Shown piece by piece: positions 35,315 through 45,617 of a stretch of 64,000 nt of DNA. Location: assembly GCA_001939145.1 (NCBI GenBank), contig LSRX01000507.1, positions 380,000 to 443,999 on the forward strand, written 5' to 3'. Numbering within the stretch: position 1 is the stretch's first letter; each line of letters opens with the position of its first letter. The translations under genes were made by a program, and so were the position numbers. The DNA is from Symbiodinium microadriaticum. Its lineage: Eukaryota; Sar; Dinophyceae; Suessiales; Symbiodiniaceae. The notes beneath the pieces are model-generated. The model worked only from the letters and a program-made list of their open reading frames with translations, searched no databases and was not told the DNA's origin.

Positions 35315-36037
35315 TCAGGGCAGTTCGTCAATTGCGTGTACTGCCTGAAAAAAAGGGATTAACTCGGGCCCCAGCGACTCGAGAAAAGCGTCACGGGTAG
35401 CCGCGTTCGCGCAGGCATACTCGGACAGAGAACGCTGTGCAGCATATATCGGATCTACGGCGCCTCTGCCGTCATCTTCGAAAAAGGATTGCATGCGACA
35501 AAGCTGCTCAGCCGACACCCAGTCGCTTTTACAGGGAGGCAATGGTCCTGTAACGCGAACGGCTGGGAGGGTGTCTTTAGGAAGTGTGTCTTCCCTGGCT
35601 CTTAATGCCTGGACATTGGTAGCGGAGCAGGAACCCTCCGCCAGTACATGATGGCCGCAGGAGGGACTATCATGGGCTAAGTGGCGGAGGAGTCTCTTGT
35701 GCAGCCAGAACTCTGTAAGGCAGCACGGACATCTGGTGGAAGGTGCAAGGTCGGCAAGGAGCGTGTTGTGCTTGTGCTGTCCCCACATATGAGCTCGGAC
35801 CTTGTGGAGAGTGGGGAATGCCGCAGAGCAGCACTCGCATCGATGCACAGCGGCGTCCTGGGCAGGCGGCAGGACATCATTATCATCACCTGGCCGACAA
35901 GGCTGTTGCTTAGCAGCGGCGCGCTTGCCTTTGTGGATCCAGCTCCGCACTTGTCCAGGAAAGGCGGCGCTGTGCTCTATGTAACGCATGGCACTGTCGA
36001 CGCCATGACGGGCCATGGTGTCGCCAACAATAGCCAT
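35315..36037 (-). CDS. Retroelement C-terminal C2H2 zinc fingers (overlapping frame)
   Basis: Frame overlapping the end of the RT frame by about 60 bases. Encodes two C2H2 fingers: CECCSAAFPTLHKVRAHMWG continuing to QH (C-x2-C-x12-H-x4-H) and CPCCLTEFWLHKRLLRH. These probably form the nucleic-acid-binding C-terminus of the RT polyprotein. Either a 1-base indel or ribosomal frameshifting would be needed to join it to the RT. Ends ...FFQAVHAIDELP before a stop at 35315. Confidence 0.8.
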   Translation of the reverse strand: MAIVGDTMARHGVDSAMRYIEHSAAFPGQVRSWIHKGKRAAAKQQPCRPGDDNDVLPPAQDAAVHRCECCSAAFPTLHKVRAHMWGQHKHNTLLADLAPSTRCPCCLTEFWLHKRLLRHLAHDSPSCGHHVLAEGSCSATNVQALRAREDTLPKDTLPAVRVTGPLPPCKSDWVSAEQLCRMQSFFEDDGRGAVDPIYAAQRSLSEYACANAATRDAFLESLGPELIPFFQAVHAIDELP

Positions 36038-39000
36038 TTGAAGGCCTGTTGCGCCTCGGCGAGCCAGGAGGACTCTGTCAGGCTCGCCTCCTCTCGCAAT
36101 GCATCCAGCAGTGCCTCTTGGTTTTGGGCGCCGATGGCTCGTAGGTGCTCTAACTGCAAGAGATGACGCTGGACGTGTGCCTGTGGCCTGCCGGACATGT
36201 GGCAGAGCTCTGGGGCATCTGGAAATCGCGGAGAGCCCTCAACGATACGCGGTCGGTGAAGGGCCCTATACAGGTGCGCGATGCCTTGTGTCCACGCCTC
36301 TTCCTCTGCACAAGTGAGGTTATGCCAAATGGCAACGCCGTACGTGGCCCGTGTCATGGCCAGCGTGTCGAGCAGCGTGGCTCTGTGTGGCAGGGGGACC
36401 GTGCGGCGGCGAAACACAGGCTTGGCCAACGGTGCGGTAACGGCCTGTGCTGCTGCAAATTTCTGCCGCAGGTCCTGCTTGGCCTTGCCCGTCGACCTCA
36501 GCAGTGTTCCGAGGTGTTTGTACTGAGTGACGCATGTGAGGGAGACAGGCGGGGTTGTCGGCAACATGAGCTCTGCCTGGCCAGTACGGAACAGAGCCCT
36601 CTTCACTTTTAGCGCTCCCTCTCCATGCAGCACCGTAAGCAACTCGGTTTTGCCCTTGTCGTAATTGGGCTCCATCCCCCTATTCTTACACTCCCTGTGC
36701 AGGGTGGCTGCCACAAGCTTGGACATTGGAAGGAGGCTGGGCGCTGCTGCCTTGATGGGCAGGGCAATATCATCGGCCCATGTAGGGAGATGCTGCTCTC
36801 GGATACCTTCACCTTCCAGTGCAGTGCGAACCGCCTTGTGGAGGTCTGCAACAGCCAGGCCAAAAAGGACATCCGAAATAGAGTCTCCCGGGCGCGACCC
36901 AATTCTGGTACACGTTACTGTTTCTGATCCGTCCACAACAAAATACGTTGCGTGGAAGGAGCAGGCCAGGACTTTGCGAAAGTGCGGGCTGGCAGATTTC
37001 AAAAGCCCGCCAGCATTGGCAAATCTGGCGACTTCGTCTACATGCTCTGGCAAGATCCCCATGCGGTCAAGGAGAAGACACAGTTCTTGATCAGTTGTGA
37101 TTTCACCCGTCACCGCCTGTCTTATCAGTCTGTAGTAGGCAGCACGCAGGTCAAGGAAGAGTATTGCCGCAGCCTCTTTCCTGTGGCGTGCAATGCCGAG
37201 GTGAGTGTTCAGGAGATGAGTTAGCGCCGTGGGCCCACTGCCAGGGACGCAGCCTTGAAGCAGGGGGAGGTTGCTGTCCTGCAGTTCGCCGACTAACTTG
37301 CTGCGATGTAGCCGATGGTAGAATTTGGCTGTCTCGTCAAAAAGTGCGATGGATCGGAAGTGCGCAGCCTGGACTGCTTGGCCGAGCTTTTTCAGCATCG
37401 CGACAAGGCGGCAGCCTCGGTACTGGACCGGCTCGGTCATTCGGATGTGGCTTTTGATGTAAATGGGCAGCAATGCAAGTGCTGCTGCCGGAGGATCCGA
37501 CTTCCATATACAGCTTGGTACACCACTGGGTCCTGGGGCCTTGCCATCGGCCGCGCCGCGTATAATTGCTTCGACTTCTGACAGCGTAGGAAGGTCGGCG
37601 AGCGATGCCGTGCCTTCAGGCTTTGCAGGGCAAGGCTGGGCACAGTATGCTTTTGCAGTGATGGCGTCGCCGGCTTCTTGCGCTTGGAAATGCCGGCGGT
37701 GCACCTCCTGCTGCTCTGCGTAGGTGGAGACAGTGCGCCCTTCCTCATCCTGAAGTATAGCAGCTGGCCCAAAGGGCTTGAAGACTTTCTTTCCGGCGGG
37801 GCGGAAAAAGCGCAGCGCTGTAAAGAGGGCGTGCGTATCTTTAGCACTTGCAGCTACCTCATACTCCTGCGCAAGTCTTGTCAGGTACTGGGCCTTGGAC
37901 TTTTCAATGCTATGCCTGAGGGCAGGCAAAAGAGCTCTGTACGCAACCAGTGCTGCCTCGAGATGCTGCCTGGCCTCATCTATCCTGTGGTGTTCGGCAG
38001 GTGCAGTGATAGCCTTGCGTTGTGGATGATGTGGCGATCTCTTCCAGGCTCTGAAGACGGCGCTGAGTTGAATGCGTCGATGCCTGTCAGCGCATCGACT
38101 GACACAAGCTTTGGCCGCCTTTCGCGCTTGGATGTATTGCCAGGCTTCGGCACTCAGGTACTTCTTTGAAGGCCGTTTCTGCCTGGGAGCCCGTGCGGCT
38201 TCTTTCCAGACAAGGTTATCCAGCCCACTTACCTGTTCATGGATGTTGGCGCTCCATGGGACTTGTGCCGCATGCTGGAAGACTGCGGCGAAATCACAGG
38301 GTGACTCCCAAACATCCTGAGTCCTCTTAAAGTGCAGTCGTGGGTAGCAAAGGGAGTTTGCACGATCTCCTCTGGCACGCAGACGCAGGCGGGTGAGAAC
38401 TGGGAAATGGTCGTCGGGACCGCCAGTCTCGAATGCATGCCACACTCCTCTGGCTTCGACAGCATCTAAACAGGGTTGTGGCACGAGGATGTAGTCGATC
38501 CTGTACTTAGCACCGTTAGGCGCAACCCAGGTGTGTGCGTCTGGGTCAGCTTGCCGGGCGGTGCCGTCCTGCCCACATAGAGTCGTGGGAAGCGCGAGGC
38601 GGAAGCTGTCGCATAGCTCACGCAGGCTGGTGCCGTTGGCAGTCTCCTCATCGGCTGCGTGGTTTCCAATGGCGGGGCTCTCGATGTCACCAACCTGCGC
38701 ATTGGCGTCGATGCCAGCAAGTAGGGGAATGCTCTGGGTGTAGTGCCTTTTGAGGAGGCTGTTAAGACGCTCCCACCATTGTTCTTTCTCGGACGCTGGC
38801 GCGCCTGAGTGTGGCGCGTGTGCGGATAGCAGTAGGCAGTCAAGCCTGGCAGTACAAAGACGGGCCAGGAGGATGCGGTGGTCCTGGTGGATCACCTTGA
38901 TGTGGTTGGCCTTGAAGTGACCATCTGGAAGAGAAGCTGCCACCCAAATACTGCAACCGCCTTGGCCCCGATTGGCCGAGCTGCTGATAGTGATATAGTC

Positions 39001-39936
39001 AGCGGCAGTGCAGATACCCCCGGCTCGCATCCTAGTTTCTTGAAGGAAGGCGATGTGCACTCCTTTGGCACGAAACTGGGTGCGACAGAGCTCCTTCTTT
39101 TTGAGCATCGTCTGGGCATTGTAAGTGCACAGAAGCAGCGATTGATGCTCTGCCTTGCCTGTGCCTGTGTCCAAAGTTGGCTGTGGAAAGCAGTATAGGG
39201 GCACAGGATCCGCATGTTCGTAATCACAACACTGCAGCCGGTCGAGCTCCGGTAATGCTGTTGATGGATACAGCGCATGCCACAGCCACGGCAACCCAGG
39301 ATGTCGCAGGAAATTGAAGAAGGCTTCGGGGAGCGGTGGCATGTTTTCCCGGCAGGCTCTTTTAGCAACTTGATCCGCAAGTTCGTTGCCGGGCACTCCA
39401 GCGTGCCCGGCTACCCAGTGGAGGCGTGCTGGTGTGGCACGTCTTTCCAACAGCTGCCAGATCTGCCGGCATGATCGAAGCAGTTGGGTAGTGCGTCCTG
39501 GGTGATGAACGTCTGCGCGGCCTTGTGCGACATGCACAACTGTCTCACAGTCGCACCAGATGCAGATTGGCACATTCGGTGGCCATGCTGCCGCCCAGAC
39601 AGTGGCAACTGCCAGAGCTGCCGCCTCTGCGTCGATGTTGTGATCAGCCGCGGCCGTCGCTCTCTTGGCAAATGCCTGACAGGAACCAGCGAAACATCCG
39701 AGGAAGTTCTCCCAGTACTCCGCTCCATTTGTACAGAGTTCGAAAATGGTGACTGCCCATCCCGGCGCCGCTTCGCCACCGGCAGACCCATCGGTATACA
39801 CGTGGATTGCTTGCGGGGTCCAGGTTCCTGGAGGTTCTCTGCCCTGGAGCAGGTGTTGAGCGGCGCCTTGGTACGTTCCTGGCGGAGAACTGATCCATGC
39901 GTCACCCCATTCTGCAAGGGAGGGTATGGCTGGCAC
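35977..39936 (-). CDS. Retroelement RNase H - AP endonuclease - reverse transcriptase
   Basis: 1319 codons, all catalytic motifs present. RNase H (about residues 43-195): D49 in YTDGSA, E104, D129 in WCDCE, H178 and D188 in HAGVPGNELAD. AP-type endonuclease (about 265-515): N273, E300 in FLQETR, DAN at 410-412, D481 in RIDYILVP, DDH at 508-510. Reverse transcriptase (about 790-1130): motif A D929 in LFLDLRAAYY, motif B region GSRPGDSISD, motif C WADD at 1053-1056 instead of the usual YADD/FADD, then YDKGKTELL. The listed start is arbitrary: coding continues upstream in this frame to about 40.02 kb (PRRSHTAPAAPG). RNase H lying before the endonuclease is unusual for LINEs. Ends at 35977, overlapping the finger frame. 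Confidence 0.92.
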   Translation of the reverse strand: MPAIPSLAEWGDAWISSPPGTYQGAAQHLLQGREPPGTWTPQAIHVYTDGSAGGEAAPGWAVTIFELCTNGAEYWENFLGCFAGSCQAFAKRATAAADHNIDAEAAALAVATVWAAAWPPNVPICIWCDCETVVHVAQGRADVHHPGRTTQLLRSCRQIWQLLERRATPARLHWVAGHAGVPGNELADQVAKRACRENMPPLPEAFFNFLRHPGLPWLWHALYPSTALPELDRLQCCDYEHADPVPLYCFPQPTLDTGTGKAEHQSLLLCTYNAQTMLKKKELCRTQFRAKGVHIAFLQETRMRAGGICTAADYITISSSANRGQGGCSIWVAASLPDGHFKANHIKVIHQDHRILLARLCTARLDCLLLSAHAPHSGAPASEKEQWWERLNSLLKRHYTQSIPLLAGIDANAQVGDIESPAIGNHAADEETANGTSLRELCDSFRLALPTTLCGQDGTARQADPDAHTWVAPNGAKYRIDYILVPQPCLDAVEARGVWHAFETGGPDDHFPVLTRLRLRARGDRANSLCYPRLHFKRTQDVWESPCDFAAVFQHAAQVPWSANIHEQVSGLDNLVWKEAARAPRQKRPSKKYLSAEAWQYIQARKAAKACVSRCADRHRRIQLSAVFRAWKRSPHHPQRKAITAPAEHHRIDEARQHLEAALVAYRALLPALRHSIEKSKAQYLTRLAQEYEVAASAKDTHALFTALRFFRPAGKKVFKPFGPAAILQDEEGRTVSTYAEQQEVHRRHFQAQEAGDAITAKAYCAQPCPAKPEGTASLADLPTLSEVEAIIRGAADGKAPGPSGVPSCIWKSDPPAAALALLPIYIKSHIRMTEPVQYRGCRLVAMLKKLGQAVQAAHFRSIALFDETAKFYHRLHRSKLVGELQDSNLPLLQGCVPGSGPTALTHLLNTHLGIARHRKEAAAILFLDLRAAYYRLIRQAVTGEITTDQELCLLLDRMGILPEHVDEVARFANAGGLLKSASPHFRKVLACSFHATYFVVDGSETVTCTRIGSRPGDSISDVLFGLAVADLHKAVRTALEGEGIREQHLPTWADDIALPIKAAAPSLLPMSKLVAATLHRECKNRGMEPNYDKGKTELLTVLHGEGALKVKRALFRTGQAELMLPTTPPVSLTCVTQYKHLGTLLRSTGKAKQDLRQKFAAAQAVTAPLAKPVFRRRTVPLPHRATLLDTLAMTRATYGVAIWHNLTCAEEEAWTQGIAHLYRALHRPRIVEGSPRFPDAPELCHMSGRPQAHVQRHLLQLEHLRAIGAQNQEALLDALREEASLTESSWLAEAQQAFKWLLLATPWPVMASTVPCVT

Positions 39937-40014
39937 AGTCGTAGTACCCCGGACATGCGGCGGTGAGTCAGCCTGTGGCAGACCTGGCGCAGCCGGTGCA
40001 GTGTGAGAGCGACG

Positions 40015-42345
40015 GGGCTTTCAGTGCGGGGAAGTGCGCTGCTTAAGACAACTGAGCGTCTCCCAAAGGGAGTGGGAATGCAGTGGTTGTCTCGACGACC
40101 CGAGTTCCTTTGATCCGCCGTGGTTGCTGCATCTGGCACGCCTTGTCCTGTCGCTGCTGGGAATGGCCTTTTATGGACGCAAGCTTTGACCTGTAGCAAG
40201 CTCAGGCTGCCACTGGCTGCATTGTCGGTCGTTGCGTTGTCTGCAGGCAGCGGGGTCGGCGCAGAAATTCTAGCCCATCCTATGTGCAGAGCAGCTGGTG
40301 CATCGGAGCGTGCCACTGTAAGTGTGGGTATGCGCGAAGGCTGTGCTAGTCTGCTATCTGCAGGGGGGCATGCAGGAACCAAGTGCGGGTACTGGGCGGC
40401 CGCAAGCCGCTCGTATTCGGGGACGGCGGATTCTGCGATGGCCGCGACTTCGATCACGTCCCCGTCTTTCCATTCTCTGGGTGGTCTCCGGCACAACGAG
40501 CCAGGGGCCACTGGAAGTGGTCCTATCTGGATCGCCTGCTCGAGCACCAGCAGGATCATCTGGTGTCTTATGCAGTCGACGTGCGGTATGAGTATGCTCC
40601 TATATGGAGAATTGGGCAGTGCGGTAATGAATGTCGCCTTGCCCGGCTCAATGAGGGTTGTCTCGCACAGTGTGGTGCGATGGATCGGGCAAGTGGAGTC
40701 TAGGCCGGCGACGCCCTGTGCTGCCTCAGTCCTGTCAGGGACAACTGGTATGCCCAGGCGTAGGCAGACCGGCCCGTGCGTAGCCCCTAGGATGAGGCAA
40801 GAACCCTCTTCGTGTCTCCATAAGCCCTGTTGTCTGCGCCTTTGCCTGGCCGCCTGTTCGATGTCCATGCATCTGGTGCCTTCACCTATGTACAATGGCC
40901 ATGCAAAGGGCATTAGAAGCGGCATAGTTTCAAACAAAGCGGCGACGGGAAGGGAGGCCGGCCTGCTGTGACAGTCCATGAACTGTAGGAAGTCTCCGGT
41001 GAGGGCATGCCTGCAGGCGAGGGCACCAGGGGCCCCATTGACAACGATGCAGACCCCAACATTGCGCCATTGCGGATGTACCAGAGCATTGCACTGTGCC
41101 TGGTGCGAAAGGGCGGTGGCATGCAGAGCCTGGCCGTTATCTCTTTCGTCAACAATGACTGTTGGGCAGGAGTCGTAACCGGGACCCAGTATGACAAATA
41201 GAACTTCCTGCACACCGTCCCGTGGAGGGGGCTGTTCCTTGGCCAGGGCAAGAAAAAGATCATGGGCAGGGCTGTTCCGGGGACTGCAAGCGAAGACTTC
41301 AAGAATCAAACGGCGCAGAATTGTGTCGAGCTGGTGGCAAGGGGGGCGGACATCGTCAGACGCCACGCATGCACCCCAAATGACAGTGAGCCGATAGACT
41401 CCATCAGTGGGCTCTCCCTGTGGCGTCGTCGTGCTGGTGGAGGACAGCGTCCTACCATAGTCGGCAAAGGCAGCAGGCCTGCTGGACATGCCCAGCGCGA
41501 ACCCAAAAAAGGCCGCGGCGCTACCTTCAAATCTGAAGTGTTGCACTTGCTCGAGGTCTTCGGGGAGCGTATCGCCAACAAAGCCAAGAGCGTCGAGCAC
41601 GACAACTTGCTCCGTCAGGATGTCGGACTTGAGGTGTGGCAGGTCAGGGTGAGCCTGTTGGACCTTGTCCGAAAAGACAAGTGCATTCTCGCTCGCTTGG
41701 TGACCTATGGTCCTAATATCCCCACCTATAGGCCTAGCATCCCAAGGTATCGGCACAAGATTGACAGGGTCTCGGGCTCTGCTGAGGACTAATTGCGGCC
41801 GGGGGAGGCCAGGCACAGGCACTGTGAGAATTTGCACACTGCGAATCTCGAAGGGTGCCATGTTTGCTGCGGTCTGCACAATGCTATGCAGGGAGTCTTC
41901 TCTGGCACGTTGTTGCACTGTCCAGTGCCTCTCGACGTCGAAAACAGTAAACAGATCTCTATTGTGCACGTGCGTGTCACAACCCCAAGAAAACACGCAG
42001 GCAGGCCCTGACTTGAAGCGGCTGTCACAAAGGTAGGCTGGCAGTAGGGTAGGCTTTGGCACAATCGCGGAGTGATGGTCATCCTTCGGAGCGACAGCTC
42101 GGTGGCTTTTGGTGAGAAGCGCTGGTGGGTCGACAGGCTCGAGCGGAGCTAAGAGAGGCCGGTCGGGCTGGCTTACCAACGCAGTTGTTGTGCGTGTGGT
42201 AGCGCGAGCTGCGCAGATAGCAACAGTAGTCGTTGTGCTGGTGGCTCTCGGCAGCAAAGACTGGGGAAAAGGCGGAGAACCTTTGCACAGCGTCAGCCAT
42301 TGTGCAGCCGGTGGATGCTGCGGAAGGGACTCAACTATAACACCA
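40015..42345 (-). CDS. Retroelement region of unknown function, module 3
   Basis: Continuation of the preceding region in another frame, without ATG at its start. The frame stays open past 42257 up to about 42.35 kb (GLQYGVIVESLPQHPPAAQW). Holds module 3 (about 41715-41955: FTVFDVERHWTVQQ ... RSVQILTVPVPGLPRP) and a further conserved-looking stretch (VLFVILGPGYDSCPTVIVDE). Around 40.0 kb coding moves to the RNase H frame; the open frame itself runs on to 39411 as a shadow. No known family recognised. Confidence 0.55.
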
Positions 42346-44340
42346 TATTGCAGTCCTGAAAATAGAGCCCTTCGGATTGGTGGGTGCGCTCTAAAAATTC
42401 TCGGCTGTCAGGGAGTTCATCAACAATTGCCTGGACAATCTCCGATGCTGTGATGCCTGCCCGGAATGGTACCGGAACTACATCCCCACAAGGTGCTGCT
42501 CTCAGGTCTACCGGCAGTAGGTGATGATCGGCATCAACAGCCTGATCTGTAACAACTACCTGGGGCTGGAGTAGGCCTGGGATGGGACATGTGATGACCT
42601 GAATGGACCTTGCGCCTCCTTCAACATGATCAGCAGCAAGGCTGCAGACATCAAGTAAAGTCCAGGACGTGGTCGCAATCATGCGCATGGGGGCAGCACC
42701 CCTGACGAGCATGTGGTAGGGCAGGCGCCCGTTGGCTTCGTATTTGAGGGCGGGAAAGAGCCCGAGGCGAGGGATCGGGATATGTGCACCTGGGGCCTCG
42801 CCAACTGCACTGGGAAGCAGGGCTGTATTGACCATGTGCATTGGCCGGCTCACCGGCCTGGAGCGCAGTTCTGGGTCAATGGTGGTGGAGGTCGTCGTCG
42901 TGGAAGTATCCCTGAATTGCAGCTGCCCTTGCCAGAATCTTGGAACGTCTTCTGGAACGTCTCCCGCTGCGTGCTCTGTTGGAGCGTCCCCCGCCCCGAA
43001 AACTGGCGCGAGCCATTCATATCTAGCAAGGGGCTGTGTGATGGTGACATGCCGTTGGCCTGCTGAATCTACTAGTGCAGTGAGGGGGCCTGCCTCAGCC
43101 GGCAGCTCGGTTGGCCTAGGCGTTCCGGGGGGTCCGAGCTCAGGCAGGTCTGCGAGTGTTGCAGCAGGAAGCAAATGCAGCGTAATCACCCATCCATGCG
43201 TCCGGCGGTAGTCGAAGGGGACCGCTAGGGCCGTGTCAGGCGCGCTTGCGTGCGTTAGCACGATTTGCGGTGTCGGAAGGCCGAACATGGGTCGTTCAAT
43301 GAACTGGGCTGTCCTAATCACATGCATCGAACTGGCAACGGCGTCGGCCAGCATATCATCTAACAGCCAGTCTGCCTCACATCTTCGCGTCCTTGGCCTG
43401 CCTCCCGCATCAAAGACGGTAAATCGTCTATCGCCCGCGGCATCAGCTTGGGCTTGCCAAGCTGTTTGTAGGCTCTCCCCGGGCCAGGTGAGTTGTGTGA
43501 AGTCAAAACCCTCGGGCATGATGCCGATTCGTGCAGCTCTCATGTATGCAATGTCGGATGGCTTGGTCACGGGCCGAGGACGCCCCGTGATCGCACTGGG
43601 GTGGCGGCTTTTTGGGCCGGTTTGCACCTGTGCCTGATCTGAGGAGGGCGCGACAAGGTGCTGGGCGTTGGCGGTGCTGGCAACGGGCCGCACACGCTGC
43701 GACAGGGAAGGGTCGTGCTGACTGGCAGGTGGCCCAGCCAAGGCTCGACAGGTACCGGCCTTGTAACTGGCAAGGTGGTTGCAGTGCGGATGGCAGAGGC
43801 ACCTTGACAAGTCCCTAAGCCTAGCGAACGCGTTAAAAAGACGAGTGCTGGGGTCCGGCCATAATGTACAACGTAGCTGTACAGGATGTCTTTGTACATG
43901 AAGGGCAGAGGAAAAATTCCTGGCTTGCCTATTCAGTTTTAGACGACTGAGGAGCGGCTGGGAAGCGACCTGCGCCTGAGACACAAGGGACCCATCCACA
44001 TCTGCCACAGTCACGGGCTGCCCACAGCTCACCGTGAAGGGCCGGAAGAATCGGTCACAAGGGTCAATCCCGCAGGCCGCTTCCAGCAGCGCATCGTCGT
44101 CTGCGATGTCCCTCCAGAAGCTCGGTACAGAAGGATCGTCTCCACTGAGAAGTCGAGGGTCTTCGGCCAGTGGGAACACGGTGCACAGTGCAATGTCCTG
44201 CAAATGGATCTCCAATTGCAGGTTCGCCGCCAAAACTTGGCCCCAAAAAGGGGTAACGCAGTCCCAGTCCTCCGTGATGGAGTGGCTGGGGAAGATCGGC
44301 CCACACACCCCTATGAGGCAACTGTGTGGGCCTTGCCAGG
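42335..44340 (-). CDS. Retroelement region of unknown function, modules 1 and 2
   Basis: Open frame running to a stop at 42335; only the part below about 44.34 kb is likely translated, since above that it overlaps ORF1 in another frame. No known domain recognised. It contains two copies of a module with the signature R-x2-Q-x4-P-x-x-GL-x-x-PQ-hydrophobic-V: module 1 about 43185-43435 (RTAQFIERPMFGLPTPQIVL) and module 2 about 42470-42745 (RSIQVITCPIPGLLQPQVVV). A third copy lies in the next frame. Ends ...EGLYFQDCNMVL, beyond which coding continues in a shifted frame. Confidence 0.6.
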
Positions 44341-45617
44341 GGGCGAACCGCCAGAGGGCTTCTCCTTCTCTGGCTGCGGCCCTGATTCGGTCTGCATGCC
44401 GCGGCGTCTGGGAGTCCTGCTGCCCTCCCTTTGGGCAGCGACTTCTTCTGCATGCGCACTGGCTTCTTGCTTGGCCTGCTGGAGGAGCTCTTGCATCTTC
44501 TGCTGCTGCTCCTGCATGCTCTGCTGAGCCTTGCGATTGCGCTCGGTGATCTCGGCCTCGACTTCCACGGCTGTGGTCACCATCGCATCTTGGTCCTCCT
44601 CGTCGTCGTCCTCGATGAGGTAGGTGGCCTGACCAACATCCGTATTGGCGGCAGCCGCTGCCGAGGCTTTCGACAGGGCTTGTGTGGCGGTAGCCAATCT
44701 TGTGGCTAACTCCACTTCTTGTGTCGCAAAGTCCTGTAGAGCATTCATCCGCGCCTCGCCTTGTTGTTGCCATAGGTCCAGCAATTGTATCACATATTGC
44801 TCCCATGCCGAGGCGAAAGTGGCACGGTCTGCTCTTAGCGCCTCCAGCTGCTTGCGCAGCTGAGTTTGCTCTGACACCAGTCGATGCATATTTTTGCCCT
44901 GCTGGTGAGTTTCGTCTCGAGCAAAGGTGCTTAGTCTCTTCTGCAGCTCGGGCGGCAACTGGTCGGGCTGCAGTGACGCCATCAACTCCATGATGAGCTT
45001 CTTTTCCTCCGTTGCAGCTGGTACAGTCGATGATCCAGACTGCGCCAGGGCTTTGGCCTGCAGCTTGGCCACCGGTGGCTGTGGCAAAGATTGCAGGGCA
45101 GGAGGCTGCGGCAATTCTGAACGAGAACTGCCATCCACGGCTGCTCCGTCTTTGCCGCTGTCCTGTTTGCCCTTGCCTTTCCCTTTCTCCTGGGGGAAGG
45201 CGGCCTCCAAGGATTGTGGTCGGTCCGTCTCCTTGGCGATACGGGCCACTGACGGCGGCCTTTGCCTTCGTCCGGCCACTGTTGCTTCGGTCTCGCAGGG
45301 GCCTTGCTCCACTGCGAACCACATCCACTGCAAAAAACGGCTGTATGCTTGCACCATCGATTGCATGTGTAGCACCACCATGGCTGTGCTGCTCCGGCTG
45401 ACATGGCTAGTCGCCTCAATGCCAGCTCCGGCAGTTGGGATCGCGAATGATGTCCTCCCAGCGTTCTGGCCGCTGCGAGAACGTCTGTCATGGGCAGGAT
45501 CGCCCCAGACACAAAATTGCGGAGCGCGGTCCTTGCAAAGGTTCTTTGCCTCCTTCTCTTCCGGTGCCACGCCGGCTCTCGGCCACCTGTTGCAGCCGTG
45601 GTCAGCGAGGTCGCCAC
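44311..45617 (-). CDS. Retroelement ORF1: zinc ribbon plus coiled coil (frameshifted)
   Basis: Nucleic-acid-binding ORF1-type protein. The 5' part (frame of 45617) carries WWCYTCNRWCKHTAVFCSGC, a W-x-C-x2-C...C-x2-C zinc ribbon, followed by Arg/Pro and GKGKG-type basic sequence. Near 45.2 kb the coding signal moves to another frame, which continues to the stop at 44311. That part holds a helical region (KNMHRLVSEQTQLRKQLEAL), an acidic patch (IEDDDEEDQD) and a Gln-rich coiled coil. The zinc-ribbon frame and the coiled-coil frame overlap, so the frameshift position is only approximate. Confidence 0.72.

Noticed and set aside
39411-39940. C-terminal part of the frame that ends at 39411
   Set aside because: RNase H motifs are in the other frame over this interval, so this is a shadow.
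44345-45328. Upstream part of the 997-codon frame overlapping retroelement ORF1
   Set aside because: Composition is Arg/Gly/Ser junk typical of a shadow frame, while the overlapping frame gives a coherent coiled coil.
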